Source of the DNA: Candidatus Altarchaeales archaeon | Lineage (GTDB): Archaea; Altiarchaeota; Altiarchaeia; IMC4; SCGC-AAA252-I15 | DNA length: 7,002 nucleotides | Assembly (NCBI GenBank): GCA_014729705.1 | Contig: WJJK01000033.1 | Span: 1 to 7,002 of the forward strand | Reading direction: 5' to 3' | Part shown: piece after piece, positions 1 to 7,002 of the stretch | Numbering within the stretch: position 1 is the stretch's first letter | Layout of the letters: the number at the start of each line of letters is the position of its first letter | Notes under the pieces: generated by a model | What the model was told of the DNA's origin: nothing | What the model saw: the letters and a program-made list of their open reading frames with translations, nothing else | Database searches by the model: none | Translations under genes and position numbers: made by a program

Positions 1-3000
1 AAGGGTATTCCTGTATTGGGTAAGTTTACCAAAGGTCTGAGATCTGCGGGTGCAGCAGCCAAGGCGTTTACGGCTTCTACCGTTATTGGTGCTATAGTTG
101 TGGGATTGTACATGCTTTATGATGCTTATAAAGATTCCTCTAAGAGTGCCAAAGAGTTTGAGAAGGAAATGGAGAACGTAATAGGTCGTAGTGAAGATGC
201 TGCGTCTAAGCTGCGCTCTCAGTCTACTGAAGCTGACAGGCTTTCTTTGTCTTATAAGAAGTATCAACAGGCTTTGGAATCTTTGGAGGACCCAGAAGGT
301 CTAAAGGTAGCTTTGGATGAAGGACGTTACAAGAGTGCCTCTTTGGCTGCTCAGAAATACTCGGAGATGGTTTCTGACATATCTCGTAATCTGGCCAAGG
401 TAGACCCAAGTAATGTTCAGGGTATTACAGAAAGCGGGCAGTACGTGGTAGGTATTTCTGAAAATTTCAAGGACCTTACCATGTCTGCCCTAGATGCACA
501 AAATGCGGTAACCGCGGCCTTCAAAGTAGATGTTATAAAAGCTTATGCAAAAGAGCTAGAAGAGCCTATAAGTCTTTTAGATAGGATGGCCACCGAGGCG
601 GAAAAGGCTTTTTCTGCAATGACTGGGGGGAAGACTGAAGTTCAGGATCGCAGCACTTTTGGAAAACTAAAAGCAGTTCGGGAAGAGATAAATAATCTTG
701 CTGAGGAACAGCGAGCAGAGGCCGAGCAGGGGATGTACGTAGGGCAGGCTCGTATGAACAAGTTAGTTGAGCAAGAAGTTAAGCTCCGCCAGGAGGCACT
801 CGACTCTGCGCAAGAGATGCGTAGAGTATTTGAAAGCATGCCTGTATTTGAGGACATGGATAAAGCTATGCAGTCTTTTACCAAGGATCTATACGATTCT
901 ATGGAAGGAGCTGCACAGGCAGGAGTATTTGGAGAAGGCGTAACAGGAGGCGCCGTGGCTACCGCTTACATGGCTAAGCAGGCCGGTCTAGGTGGTATAA
1001 TAGGCCCTGGTCAGGCCATTACCCCAGGAACTGTTGCTGGTACTATGGCTGAAAGGGGCATTAGGGGTATAGGAGGCGCAGGTGCCGTGGCTGGAGCTAC
1101 GGAAGATGAAATGGCCATTGTGGGCGAAGAAGTGGCGCGTCGGCTTATGGAGTCCAGCCTGAAAGGTTTGGAGGAGTCGGATGCAAGTAGGGTGGTGTCT
1201 CGGGCGCAAACCATGTTCGCTGAAGTAAATGAAGCTACTGGTGAGCTTCTTTATCGTTACTGGAATGATGTGGAAGAGACATCGAGAACGGTTTCGGCCG
1301 AAGCGCTTAAGGCCATGGTCGAGGGCGTAGAAGGTCAGGAAGGTAGAGTAGCTGCTGCCTTTATGCGTTGGACCCAACAGGAAATCCAGGCTGCTGCCGA
1401 GCAGACAAAGAAGGTCCTAAGTCTTCAGTATACAGGGGCTCTTGCTGGCATTCGTCAACCGAGGGGAGGTATGCCTCAGATTGGGCCCGCTCGTTTTGAA
1501 GAGGTAACTGCGGAACAGAGAGTTCTAAAGGATCTTCCTTTGGAAATGCAGCGCTTATCAGATGTCCAGAAGGAACTTAACCAGATAACCAAGGAGTACA
1601 GCGAAGACGTTCTTAACGACGTAGAATCTGCCTACGGAAGGCAGGAGAAGTCCGGTCAAGCTTTAAAGGTTATGACGCAGGACGTTCTTCAGCTTGCTAC
1701 CCAGCTACAAAGGGAAGGTTTCAATTTGACCGTATTGGCGCACTACAGCAAGGCCCAAGCTGATCTAAATATTATACTTGAGAAGGCTGCTGATGCCGCC
1801 AGGGACGCAGCAGCTGCGGAGGAATTGAGAACCAAGTACATGGTGGAGACTTCTGGGGCAGCTGCGGGCCTTCCTTCTAACCTGAATGTAGATTTCGGAA
1901 AGAGAACTGGAGAACTTTCTTCTCTCCAGAGAGCGATGAAGGAACTGCCTGGTTTTAAGGATTTTACCAAGCAGATTAGTTCGCTTGACAGAAGCCGCGA
2001 GCAACAGATGAACACTCTCATCGAGATTGAGAAGAGGAAGGCCCGTTTTGAAGATGCTGTTTCTGATTTAGCTGTTGCCAAGGAGGAGCTTTCTGCCGAG
2101 CAAATGGGTAAGTACTTAGAAGCTCGAGAAAAGGGAGCTACGACTGGAGAAATGGAGCTTCTCAAGCAGCTCGAGACCGGCAACGAGATGACCGAGTCCC
2201 TTCTCAACACAGAAATAGACATCCAGAAGAGTATGTTAGAGGCTCTTCATGGGCTGACTGAGATAGAATCTGCCAACGCAGAATACAACCAAAAGATGGC
2301 TGATATTGAGACCGGGGACTATACTGCCGAGGAAAGAAAGCAGAAGAGGGAAGAGGCTGGAAGGCAGCTTCGACAACAAGTTGGTACCGCTACTCGGGAA
2401 AAGATAACCCGATCTCGCGGTCAAGATCTTATGAAAGGTTTACGCGAAACCGTGGGTCAGGGTATTGCTCAAGATTTGTATAATCAGATTTTACAGATTC
2501 GAGAAGCCGGAGGAGGTTTCGAGACCTACGGTAAGGGGGTAGCTGGAGTACCAGAAAAGCTCCGTGAGGGTATAGCCAATCTTATGACGGCTATGGAAAA
2601 CCTAGAGGACATGCCTGCGCAAGGACCGGCACCAGGTATATTTGTAGCCCAAACCTACAATCCCGCCACTGCTCAAATGGAAAGGCGTACTTTCGGTCAG
2701 GGGGCAGGACCGCAAACACAGGAAGAAGTTAGAAAAGCGTTGGGTAGAGAGATTGGTAAGTTGTTGGAGTTAGCTTTCGGGGGAGCTGCCCAGGACGAAC
2801 TCCGGGCTAAGGCAGCTGAAGTTGTGGCTTCTCCAGATACGCAGAAAAAGATAGACACAAAGCGCCTAAAGGAATCCACGGAAAGGGCTGCTAAGATAGA
2901 GCAGAAGATTGCTCAAAAGAGAGAACAGGTTTATTCTGCCTATGAGCAGGCGATGCTCAATCAGATAGCCAACATTGAAAAGACTAACGAAGCTCTTAAG

Positions 3001-5004
3001 GCCAAAGAAGCAGGCAGAATGGCCATAGCTGCCAATGATCTTGCTAATAGCCTTGAAGACATGGTCAAGAATTTCCGCAAAGCGGAGATGACTACCTACA
3101 ATAAGATAGACTCTGATCTGGAAGGGCCCTTCGCCCGCGTCGGACAGCCCGGTTTCCGGACCGAGTTTGAGCAACGTCGCCGCGAAATAGAAGGAGGGGG
3201 TATGCAAGATCTCCGCCCTCGTACTCTTGGGGAGATGCGGCAACAGAGGAAGCAGCTCAAGGAGATTGACAGGGACGAAGAAAGAGCTAAACTGAAACAA
3301 GAACAGGACATAGAAGTTCAGGCTCTCCGCCAGCAACAGCAGCAGGCCGAGTCAGTAATGGACACTCTGGCCACTCAGCTCACTGAGGGTACTTTTGCTG
3401 GCGATCCCCAAATGGAAAATCAGATTAGAAAATACATGGAGACTTTGCGCGAGCAGTTAGCCCGTTCTGAGCAGGCGGAAATGCGGGGCGATGAGCTATA
3501 CTTTAAGGGAATACCTGGCCTGGAGGATGTGCAACGATTTGCCAAGCAAATGCGCGGCGAGGCCAAGGAAAAAGCCAAGGAGGCCCAAGCCCAGCTCTAT
3601 CAAAGTTCTATAGCGGACCCCATCGTTAATGCCACAAACCAGCAAACTCAGAGATTGGAAGCAGCTCTTAAATCTCAAACAGATGCCATTAAGTCCCAGG
3701 AAGAAAAGGAGACCCGTCAGGAGGGGAGAGGGGGACGTCCTGGGGAGATAAACGCACGTATACTGGCTGCAGGCGAACGTGGCAGGGCAGTACCGCGTGA
3801 GGCTTTGGAGGGAAGGGGTACCGTTGACCTGCGCAAATACTATAGACCTACAGGTGAAGCCAAAGACGTACCGACCGTAGGCCTGACCAATGATAACATC
3901 CAGAAACAGCGCGAATCTTGGACCAAGGCGGGCAGGGCTGACGCGGCTCCGGGGGCTCTCGTCTCTACTGAGGAAGGTATCCCAGGCGCTGCCAGTGCGC
4001 CTGCAAGACGTGCAAATGAAAGAGGAGATACCGAGGGTGCGTCAGCTCAAGCAGAAGCAATCTCAACGATCGCAGAAAGTATTGGTTCTCTGAGCGCTGC
4101 AGTTGAAAGGCTTTCCCAAGCAGAGCTGTCCATTCCTTCCGATTTGACTAACGCGCTTGGAGAGCTTCCGTCTCAGATAGGCGGCGAAATAGCTGGCCAG
4201 ACTTTGACCGTGGAAATAGCTGACGCGCCTCTTGCTGTTACTGTAGATAACATAAGCGATCTTGGTTCTGCCGCTTCCGATGCGGCTACTTCCAGTCTGG
4301 GCGCCGACATTACTGAACTTGGTACTAGGATTGAACAGGTGGAGGGTTTAGTAGCTACTGATGGTACTTTAGCCACTCGCTTGGATGAGTTAGAGTCTAC
4401 GCTCACTATTGAAACTGAAGAACTATCCGCGGCTGATGCGGAGCTTGGGGATAGGGTTTCTTCTCTGGAGGACATGACTTCACAGTTAGACCCAGACGCT
4501 TTCGAAACTCTAACCACTCAAGCCTCCAACCTTAATGATACCATTACTGATTTGGAAGTTAGGGTTGAAACCAATGAGGAAGGTATCGTATCTTTGACTA
4601 CGGAGATTGAAACTTTCCAGAGTAGCGTAAGTTCCAGTTTGGAAGATTTTGGGGACAGGGTTGGAGAAGTAGAGTCTCTGGTTTCCGACGCGGTTTCTGC
4701 GGTGGAGGGTTTCGAAACCACCTTGTCCGAGCTCGAGGAGTCTGTGGCCTCTGCGGTAAGTACGGCCGAGGCTGCTGAAACCATTGCTAATGATCTTCAG
4801 GATTCTTTGACTGATCTGAGAAATACAGTAGAAAACCAGAAGCAGAGGCTGGAAGCGCAAATTCGAGGCAATGATACGGAGATTGACCAGATCAATACTG
4901 AACTGCGTACCAGAAGACTACGTCTTGATAATCTTGAGCGTATTGCTAATAATGCTGCTACGGTGGCCCAGAGCGCAATGTCTCTGGCACAAGGAAGAAG
5001 GTAA
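1..5004 (+). CDS. Phage tail tape measure protein, 5' end outside window
   Basis: Likely the tail-length ruler and assembly scaffold of a tailed phage, packed inside the tail tube and released with the DNA at infection. The frame is open from base 1 to TAA at 5002-5004. Codons before the TTG at 16 read KGIPV and run smoothly into the protein, so the true start is probably upstream, although AAGGG at 1-5 could serve that TTG. Visible order: apolar helix at residues 19-35; helical regions; Gly/Ala-rich apolar stretch at 298-361; charged coiled-coil body, strongest near 655-790, 952-1028 and 1066-1115 (with a Q5 run at 1106-1110); Gly/Pro/Arg-rich linker near 1230-1345; beta-like strands at 1396-1412; C-terminal acidic coiled coil from about 1427. 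I read no Cys. No lysozyme, peptidase or transglycosylase motif was recognised. Great length, low complexity, helicity and a hub-like gene next door support the family call; no family-specific catalytic motif exists to confirm it. Confidence 0.85.
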   Translation, partial: KGIPVLGKFTKGLRSAGAAAKAFTASTVIGAIVVGLYMLYDAYKDSSKSAKEFEKEMENVIGRSEDAASKLRSQSTEADRLSLSYKKYQQALESLEDPEGLKVALDEGRYKSASLAAQKYSEMVSDISRNLAKVDPSNVQGITESGQYVVGISENFKDLTMSALDAQNAVTAAFKVDVIKAYAKELEEPISLLDRMATEAEKAFSAMTGGKTEVQDRSTFGKLKAVREEINNLAEEQRAEAEQGMYVGQARMNKLVEQEVKLRQEALDSAQEMRRVFESMPVFEDMDKAMQSFTKDLYDSMEGAAQAGVFGEGVTGGAVATAYMAKQAGLGGIIGPGQAITPGTVAGTMAERGIRGIGGAGAVAGATEDEMAIVGEEVARRLMESSLKGLEESDASRVVSRAQTMFAEVNEATGELLYRYWNDVEETSRTVSAEALKAMVEGVEGQEGRVAAAFMRWTQQEIQAAAEQTKKVLSLQYTGALAGIRQPRGGMPQIGPARFEEVTAEQRVLKDLPLEMQRLSDVQKELNQITKEYSEDVLNDVESAYGRQEKSGQALKVMTQDVLQLATQLQREGFNLTVLAHYSKAQADLNIILEKAADAARDAAAAEELRTKYMVETSGAAAGLPSNLNVDFGKRTGELSSLQRAMKELPGFKDFTKQISSLDRSREQQMNTLIEIEKRKARFEDAVSDLAVAKEELSAEQMGKYLEAREKGATTGEMELLKQLETGNEMTESLLNTEIDIQKSMLEALHGLTEIESANAEYNQKMADIETGDYTAEERKQKREEAGRQLRQQVGTATREKITRSRGQDLMKGLRETVGQGIAQDLYNQILQIREAGGGFETYGKGVAGVPEKLREGIANLMTAMENLEDMPAQGPAPGIFVAQTYNPATAQMERRTFGQGAGPQTQEEVRKALGREIGKLLELAFGGAAQDELRAKAAEVVASPDTQKKIDTKRLKESTERAAKIEQKIAQKREQVYSAYEQAMLNQIANIEKTNEALKAKEAGRMAIAANDLANSLEDMVKNFRKAEMTTYNKIDSDLEGPFARVGQPGFRTEFEQRRREIEGGGMQDLRPRTLGEMRQQRKQLKEIDRDEERAKLKQEQDIEVQALRQQQQQAESVMDTLATQLTEGTFAGDPQMENQIRKYMETLREQLARSEQAEMRGDELYFKGIPGLEDVQRFAKQMRGEAKEKAKEAQAQLYQSSIADPIVNATNQQTQRLEAALKSQTDAIKSQEEKETRQEGRGGRPGEINARILAAGERGRAVPREALEGRGTVDLRKYYRPTGEAKDVPTVGLTNDNIQKQRESWTKAGRADAAPGALVSTEEGIPGAASAPARRANERGDTEGASAQAEAISTIAESIGSLSAAVERLSQAELSIPSDLTNALGELPSQIGGEIAGQTLTVEIADAPLAVTVDNISDLGSAASDAATSSLGADITELGTRIEQVEGLVATDGTLATRLDELESTLTIETEELSAADAELGDRVSSLEDMTSQLDPDAFETLTTQASNLNDTITDLEVRVETNEEGIVSLTTEIETFQSSVSSSLEDFGDRVGEVESLVSDAVSAVEGFETTLSELEESVASAVSTAEAAETIANDLQDSLTDLRNTVENQKQRLEAQIRGNDTEIDQINTELRTRRLRLDNLERIANNAATVAQSAMSLAQGRR
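907..1098 (+). other. Glycine/alanine-rich apolar segment in tape measure protein
   Basis: Residues 298-361 are rich in Gly, Ala, Val, Ile and Thr (for example GLGGIIGPGQAITPGTVAG and GIRGIGGAGAVAGA) and nearly free of acidic residues, unlike the charged coiled coils on both sides. Tape measure proteins of other phages carry apolar segments thought to insert into the host inner membrane during DNA entry, and this is a candidate for that role. The many glycines argue against one rigid transmembrane helix; a flexible or fusion-peptide-like stretch fits better. The role is inferred. Confidence 0.5.
3703..4050 (+). other. Low-complexity Gly/Pro/Arg linker in tape measure protein
   Basis: Around residues 1230-1345 the coiled-coil heptads stop and the sequence becomes rich in Gly, Pro, Arg, Ala and Glu (for example RQEGRGGRPGEI, EGIPGAASAPARRANERG). 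It is predicted to be disordered. It separates the basic, Q/K/R-rich ruler body from the acidic C-terminal coil and could be a hinge or a place for proteolytic trimming, as known for the lambda tape measure protein. No specific protease site is recognisable. Confidence 0.5.
4294..5001 (+). other. C-terminal trimeric coiled-coil region of tape measure protein
   Basis: Residues about 1427-1662 form degenerate heptads rich in L, V, I, E, D, S and T. Five matches to R-h-x-x-h-E occur: RIEQVE (1438), RLDELE (1455), RVSSLE (1480), RVGEVE (1548) and RLDNLE (1636). A sixth, imperfect copy (RVETNE) begins at 1516. This motif is known to favour parallel three-stranded coiled coils. The last 50 or so residues become basic (ending AQGRR). 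A trimer here would match the threefold symmetry of phage hub proteins, making this the likely hub-docking end. Confidence 0.65.
4991..5001 (+). promoter_or_regulatory. Ribosome binding site of the hub-like gene
   Basis: AAGGAAGAAGG lies in the last codons of the tape measure gene, its final GAAGG ending 10 bases before the ATG at 5012. It is a strong purine-rich Shine-Dalgarno match and, with the in-frame TAG at 5009-5011, fixes this start. Because it is embedded in the upstream coding sequence, translation of the second gene is probably coupled to termination of the first. The 7-base gap leaves no room for a promoter or terminator between the genes. Confidence 0.7.
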
Positions 5005-5011
5005 GTTTTAG

Positions 5012-7002
5012 ATGGCTATTGTAGTTGGTTCTCCTGCTCCAAATCCGGGCAATGCTACCGGGGTTACGGTCCCCGACGCCAACCCTAACTACTCCACCAT
5101 TATTCTGGGCAACCCTGATCCACAAAATACGGTTATTGATCCAGACCCTACAAAAGCGGTTTCTCAGTTGGTTTTGGAAACTTTTGGCATTCCTTTTAGC
5201 ACTCCAGTACTAGGAGGCTCTCTGCCTGGCTACGACATTCGGAATCAAGATGCCACAACTATGCTTAAGCTTTCCTTGGCTACTGAGCTTTTGGATACCC
5301 CGCCGGAAGGTTCAGGACGAACCGGGAGTGCAGGCTTTGCCGAGGTGGAAATAGATGGGGATGGTATCGCTCGTTTTTACATCGTGGGTGCGGAGCTTGC
5401 CCAAAATCTTGATGTAAGATACTGCATACCTACAGCGCAGCTAACTAATGCGGCAAACTTGGTTATAGTTAGGGGTTACGATCCCCCAGTTAGAAGGGAG
5501 CTCAGAGAATCTTTTGATGGTCTTAAGAACAAAGAGTTCTTTGGCTATGACGATTGTGCTCAGGATACCTGTGAGCAGGACCACAACGCGAAGTATGCTA
5601 CCATCTCCTATGACGATCCCGCCCTGGACCAAACTTACCAAGATGACATTATTAACTCCTATGAGATAGGGGCGTTTGAGTCTCTGTTGGGGTATGTGGT
5701 AGATTTTGACATCAGCCCTGACCCAGAAACAGTGCCGGGATTGCGTATCTCTTTCGGAGATTCAACCAAAGAATACATAAGATTTAGTGCCAGCCTTTTT
5801 AAGAACAGTAAGATTGATGGTAACATTACCCTTGACGAGTTTGATGCCCTAACCGATGGGGGAGTTCTTGGAGCAGGAAGGGCAGAGGGGCAGAGTGTGG
5901 GCGGCCCCGTGGGTTCAGCCGTTCCCGCCACCATCACTGTGGTTAATGAAAACACCGGGGAGTGCTTTGTAACTAACTCCACCCTGGTAGGTTCTCTTAT
6001 AACTTTAGATGCTGATAGGTTTAAGAGACTTAACAAGTTCGGACGAGAAGAATCGGATCTTATTCAGGTGCAAGATATTGTTTTCTCTGGTCAGAAGGTT
6101 ATGGCTATATTTACCTCCCCTTTTAACATTAACCCTCTTATAAAGCCCCAAAAGGAACTTGTAAGTCTTCAGCACGGCAGAAACTGGACCTGGACTACAG
6201 ATGCTGATGAAAATGTAGAGATAAACCTTTTTAGTGTTATTGATAGTCAATTTACTCAAACTGTTTTTGATTTGTACAATATTCCCGGCTCTGTGACCAA
6301 TACTGCTCAGTTTAACGGGATTTTTGAGGCTACCACCGATAATGCCAATGAAGGTACCGAGTTAACCGCTTTAGATTTCCGAAGCAAATACGTAGCGGGT
6401 ATAGGAGATTCTTTAGGTTATAAAGTTGTCAATGGGGAAATGTGTATTGTTGTAGAAAGACGCCGCCCCAGTATTGACATCTTCGACCCGCGCGGTCAGG
6501 CTATGGGGGTGGCTCAGAGTATTAGTGTTACTTATACTCCTATAGTGTTGGTAGATGAGCCTGCTCCTATTGCTTATGCCTCAACTCAAACTGTGCTTCA
6601 GAGTATAGATGAACAGACCGGTTCTGGGGGCAGGACTATTCCCGGTGAGGGTATAATAGACCAAACGGATGGCATTCGTGATAATGATCCTTCTACTGTT
6701 CAGGATTTTGATGAGAGTGAGCTTTCTATACTTCAGGATAATACTAACGGCAGCACTATAGACATAACTCTTCCATTTTTGAACGATGCCCAGTGTTTGC
6801 AGGTGGCAAGGAACTTTAGAGATCTTCAGAACGAGACTGTAGTTTCCACCTCCGTTGTCTTGGGTCCGGATTCTGAGCCCCGTCTAGGGGATGTGTTTAC
6901 CGATGACAGTGGCAATACTTCCATCATAAACGAAATAAACTACTCTTATCAGGACGGTAGTCAGTATCTAATAACCGTTAATACGGGCCCTCGCTTCGTT
7001 GG
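5012..7002 (+). CDS. Putative tail/baseplate hub protein, 3' end outside window
   Basis: Uncharacterised virion protein, most likely a tail-tip or baseplate hub component that caps the tube and contacts the tape measure. The start is secure: in-frame TAG at 5009-5011 touches the ATG, the next in-frame ATG is near codon 84, and a purine-rich Shine-Dalgarno lies at 4991-5001. The frame then stays open for 663 codons. The protein is acidic, beta-rich and not coiled-coil. Residues 47-126 (TKAVSQLVLETFGIPF, then an amphipathic helix and a strand pair) resemble the hub pattern of a helix on an early beta-barrel. Residues 584-663 contain a helix (NDAQCLQVARNF), then VLGPDSEPRLGDVF, INEINYSYQDGSQYLI and a GPRF ending, as in hub/GpD-like barrel domains. 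Between them are an EF-hand-like loop (265-276), a C-x4-C-x3-H cluster (182-191) and an acidic loop (about 535-583). Alternatives are a Dit/Tal-type distal tail protein or a minor tail protein. The family call rests on pattern recognition and position only. Confidence 0.6.
   Translation, partial: MAIVVGSPAPNPGNATGVTVPDANPNYSTIILGNPDPQNTVIDPDPTKAVSQLVLETFGIPFSTPVLGGSLPGYDIRNQDATTMLKLSLATELLDTPPEGSGRTGSAGFAEVEIDGDGIARFYIVGAELAQNLDVRYCIPTAQLTNAANLVIVRGYDPPVRRELRESFDGLKNKEFFGYDDCAQDTCEQDHNAKYATISYDDPALDQTYQDDIINSYEIGAFESLLGYVVDFDISPDPETVPGLRISFGDSTKEYIRFSASLFKNSKIDGNITLDEFDALTDGGVLGAGRAEGQSVGGPVGSAVPATITVVNENTGECFVTNSTLVGSLITLDADRFKRLNKFGREESDLIQVQDIVFSGQKVMAIFTSPFNINPLIKPQKELVSLQHGRNWTWTTDADENVEINLFSVIDSQFTQTVFDLYNIPGSVTNTAQFNGIFEATTDNANEGTELTALDFRSKYVAGIGDSLGYKVVNGEMCIVVERRRPSIDIFDPRGQAMGVAQSISVTYTPIVLVDEPAPIAYASTQTVLQSIDEQTGSGGRTIPGEGIIDQTDGIRDNDPSTVQDFDESELSILQDNTNGSTIDITLPFLNDAQCLQVARNFRDLQNETVVSTSVVLGPDSEPRLGDVFTDDSGNTSIINEINYSYQDGSQYLITVNTGPRFV

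Noticed and set aside
16..18. TTG as the true start of the tape measure gene, with AAGGG at 1-5 as Shine-Dalgarno
   Set aside because: Spacing is acceptable, but the frame is open to base 1 and the upstream codons (KGIPV) blend with the following sequence. The gene is treated as open at its 5' end; upstream sequence would settle it.
1743..2222. Minus-strand open frame of 159 codons
   Set aside because: Lies wholly inside the tape measure gene. Its Ser/Leu/Ala-rich product is what the antisense of Glu/Gln/Lys-rich coding sequence gives, with no recognisable domain.
2866..3336. Minus-strand open frame of 156 codons
   Set aside because: Antisense shadow of the charged coiled-coil region; Leu/Phe/Ser-rich with no domain and no operon context.
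3890..4093. Plus-strand 67-codon open frame
   Set aside because: Out-of-frame overlap inside the tape measure linker, where GC-rich low-complexity sequence lacks stops by chance.
4173..4860. Minus-strand open frames opposite the C-terminal coiled coil
   Set aside because: Overlapping one another and the strong coding signal of the tape measure; Ser/Val-rich mirror of Glu/Asp/Thr codons. Not genes.
1..5004. Embedded enzyme domain (lysozyme, peptidase or transglycosylase) in the tape measure protein
   Set aside because: Some rulers carry one, but only two His and no Cys are present and no catalytic motif or globular domain could be recognised.
5002..5014. Promoter or terminator between the two genes
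   Set aside because: Only 7 bases separate the stop codon and the ATG; no inverted repeat or T-run, so a single transcript is far more likely.
5025..5213. Plus-strand 62-codon open frame
   Set aside because: Out of frame inside the hub-like gene, without its own good ribosome binding site; Leu-rich frame-shifted noise.
5659..6259. Minus-strand open frames opposite the hub-like gene
   Set aside because: Opposite a continuous 663-codon plus-strand frame with a good start; no domain in either product.

Overview
The window looks like part of the tail-morphogenesis region of a tailed virus (Caudoviricetes), either a free phage or an integrated prophage. Two long, collinear plus-strand genes fill it almost completely. 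Both run off the window, so neither is complete. There is no host gene, integrase, tRNA, CRISPR array, insertion sequence or minus-strand gene to fix the host. Base composition is close to balanced, AGG, AGA and ATA codons are common, and a purine-rich Shine-Dalgarno sequence precedes the second gene. That fits a bacterial (or possibly archaeal) virus using the standard code, but does not point to a genus.

Region 1 (1-5004) is the 3' part of a very large tape measure protein, at least 1662 residues. The visible order is: a hydrophobic helix near the left edge, helical regions, a glycine-rich apolar stretch, a long charged Q/E/K/R-rich coiled-coil body, a Gly/Pro/Arg-rich linker, a short beta-like segment, and an acidic Ser/Thr-rich C-terminal coiled coil. 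I found no cysteine in the reading and only about three tryptophans and two histidines. The C-terminal coil carries five copies of the R-h-x-x-h-E trimerisation motif.

Region 2 (5012-7002) begins 7 bases after the tape-measure stop codon and stays open to the last base (663 complete codons). It is beta-rich and acidic, with features that suggest a baseplate or tail-tip hub protein. An in-frame TAG directly before its ATG fixes the start.

Inferred working model: the tape measure sets tail length during tube assembly, and its C-terminal trimeric coil docks on the trimeric hub encoded by the next gene. The tight spacing and the Shine-Dalgarno inside the upstream gene suggest one late operon. 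I see no new defence, regulatory or enzymatic system. The most interesting signals are the clustered trimerisation motifs and the EF-hand-like loop in the hub-like protein. Residue numbers for the tape measure count from the TTG at position 16, those for the hub-like protein from its ATG.
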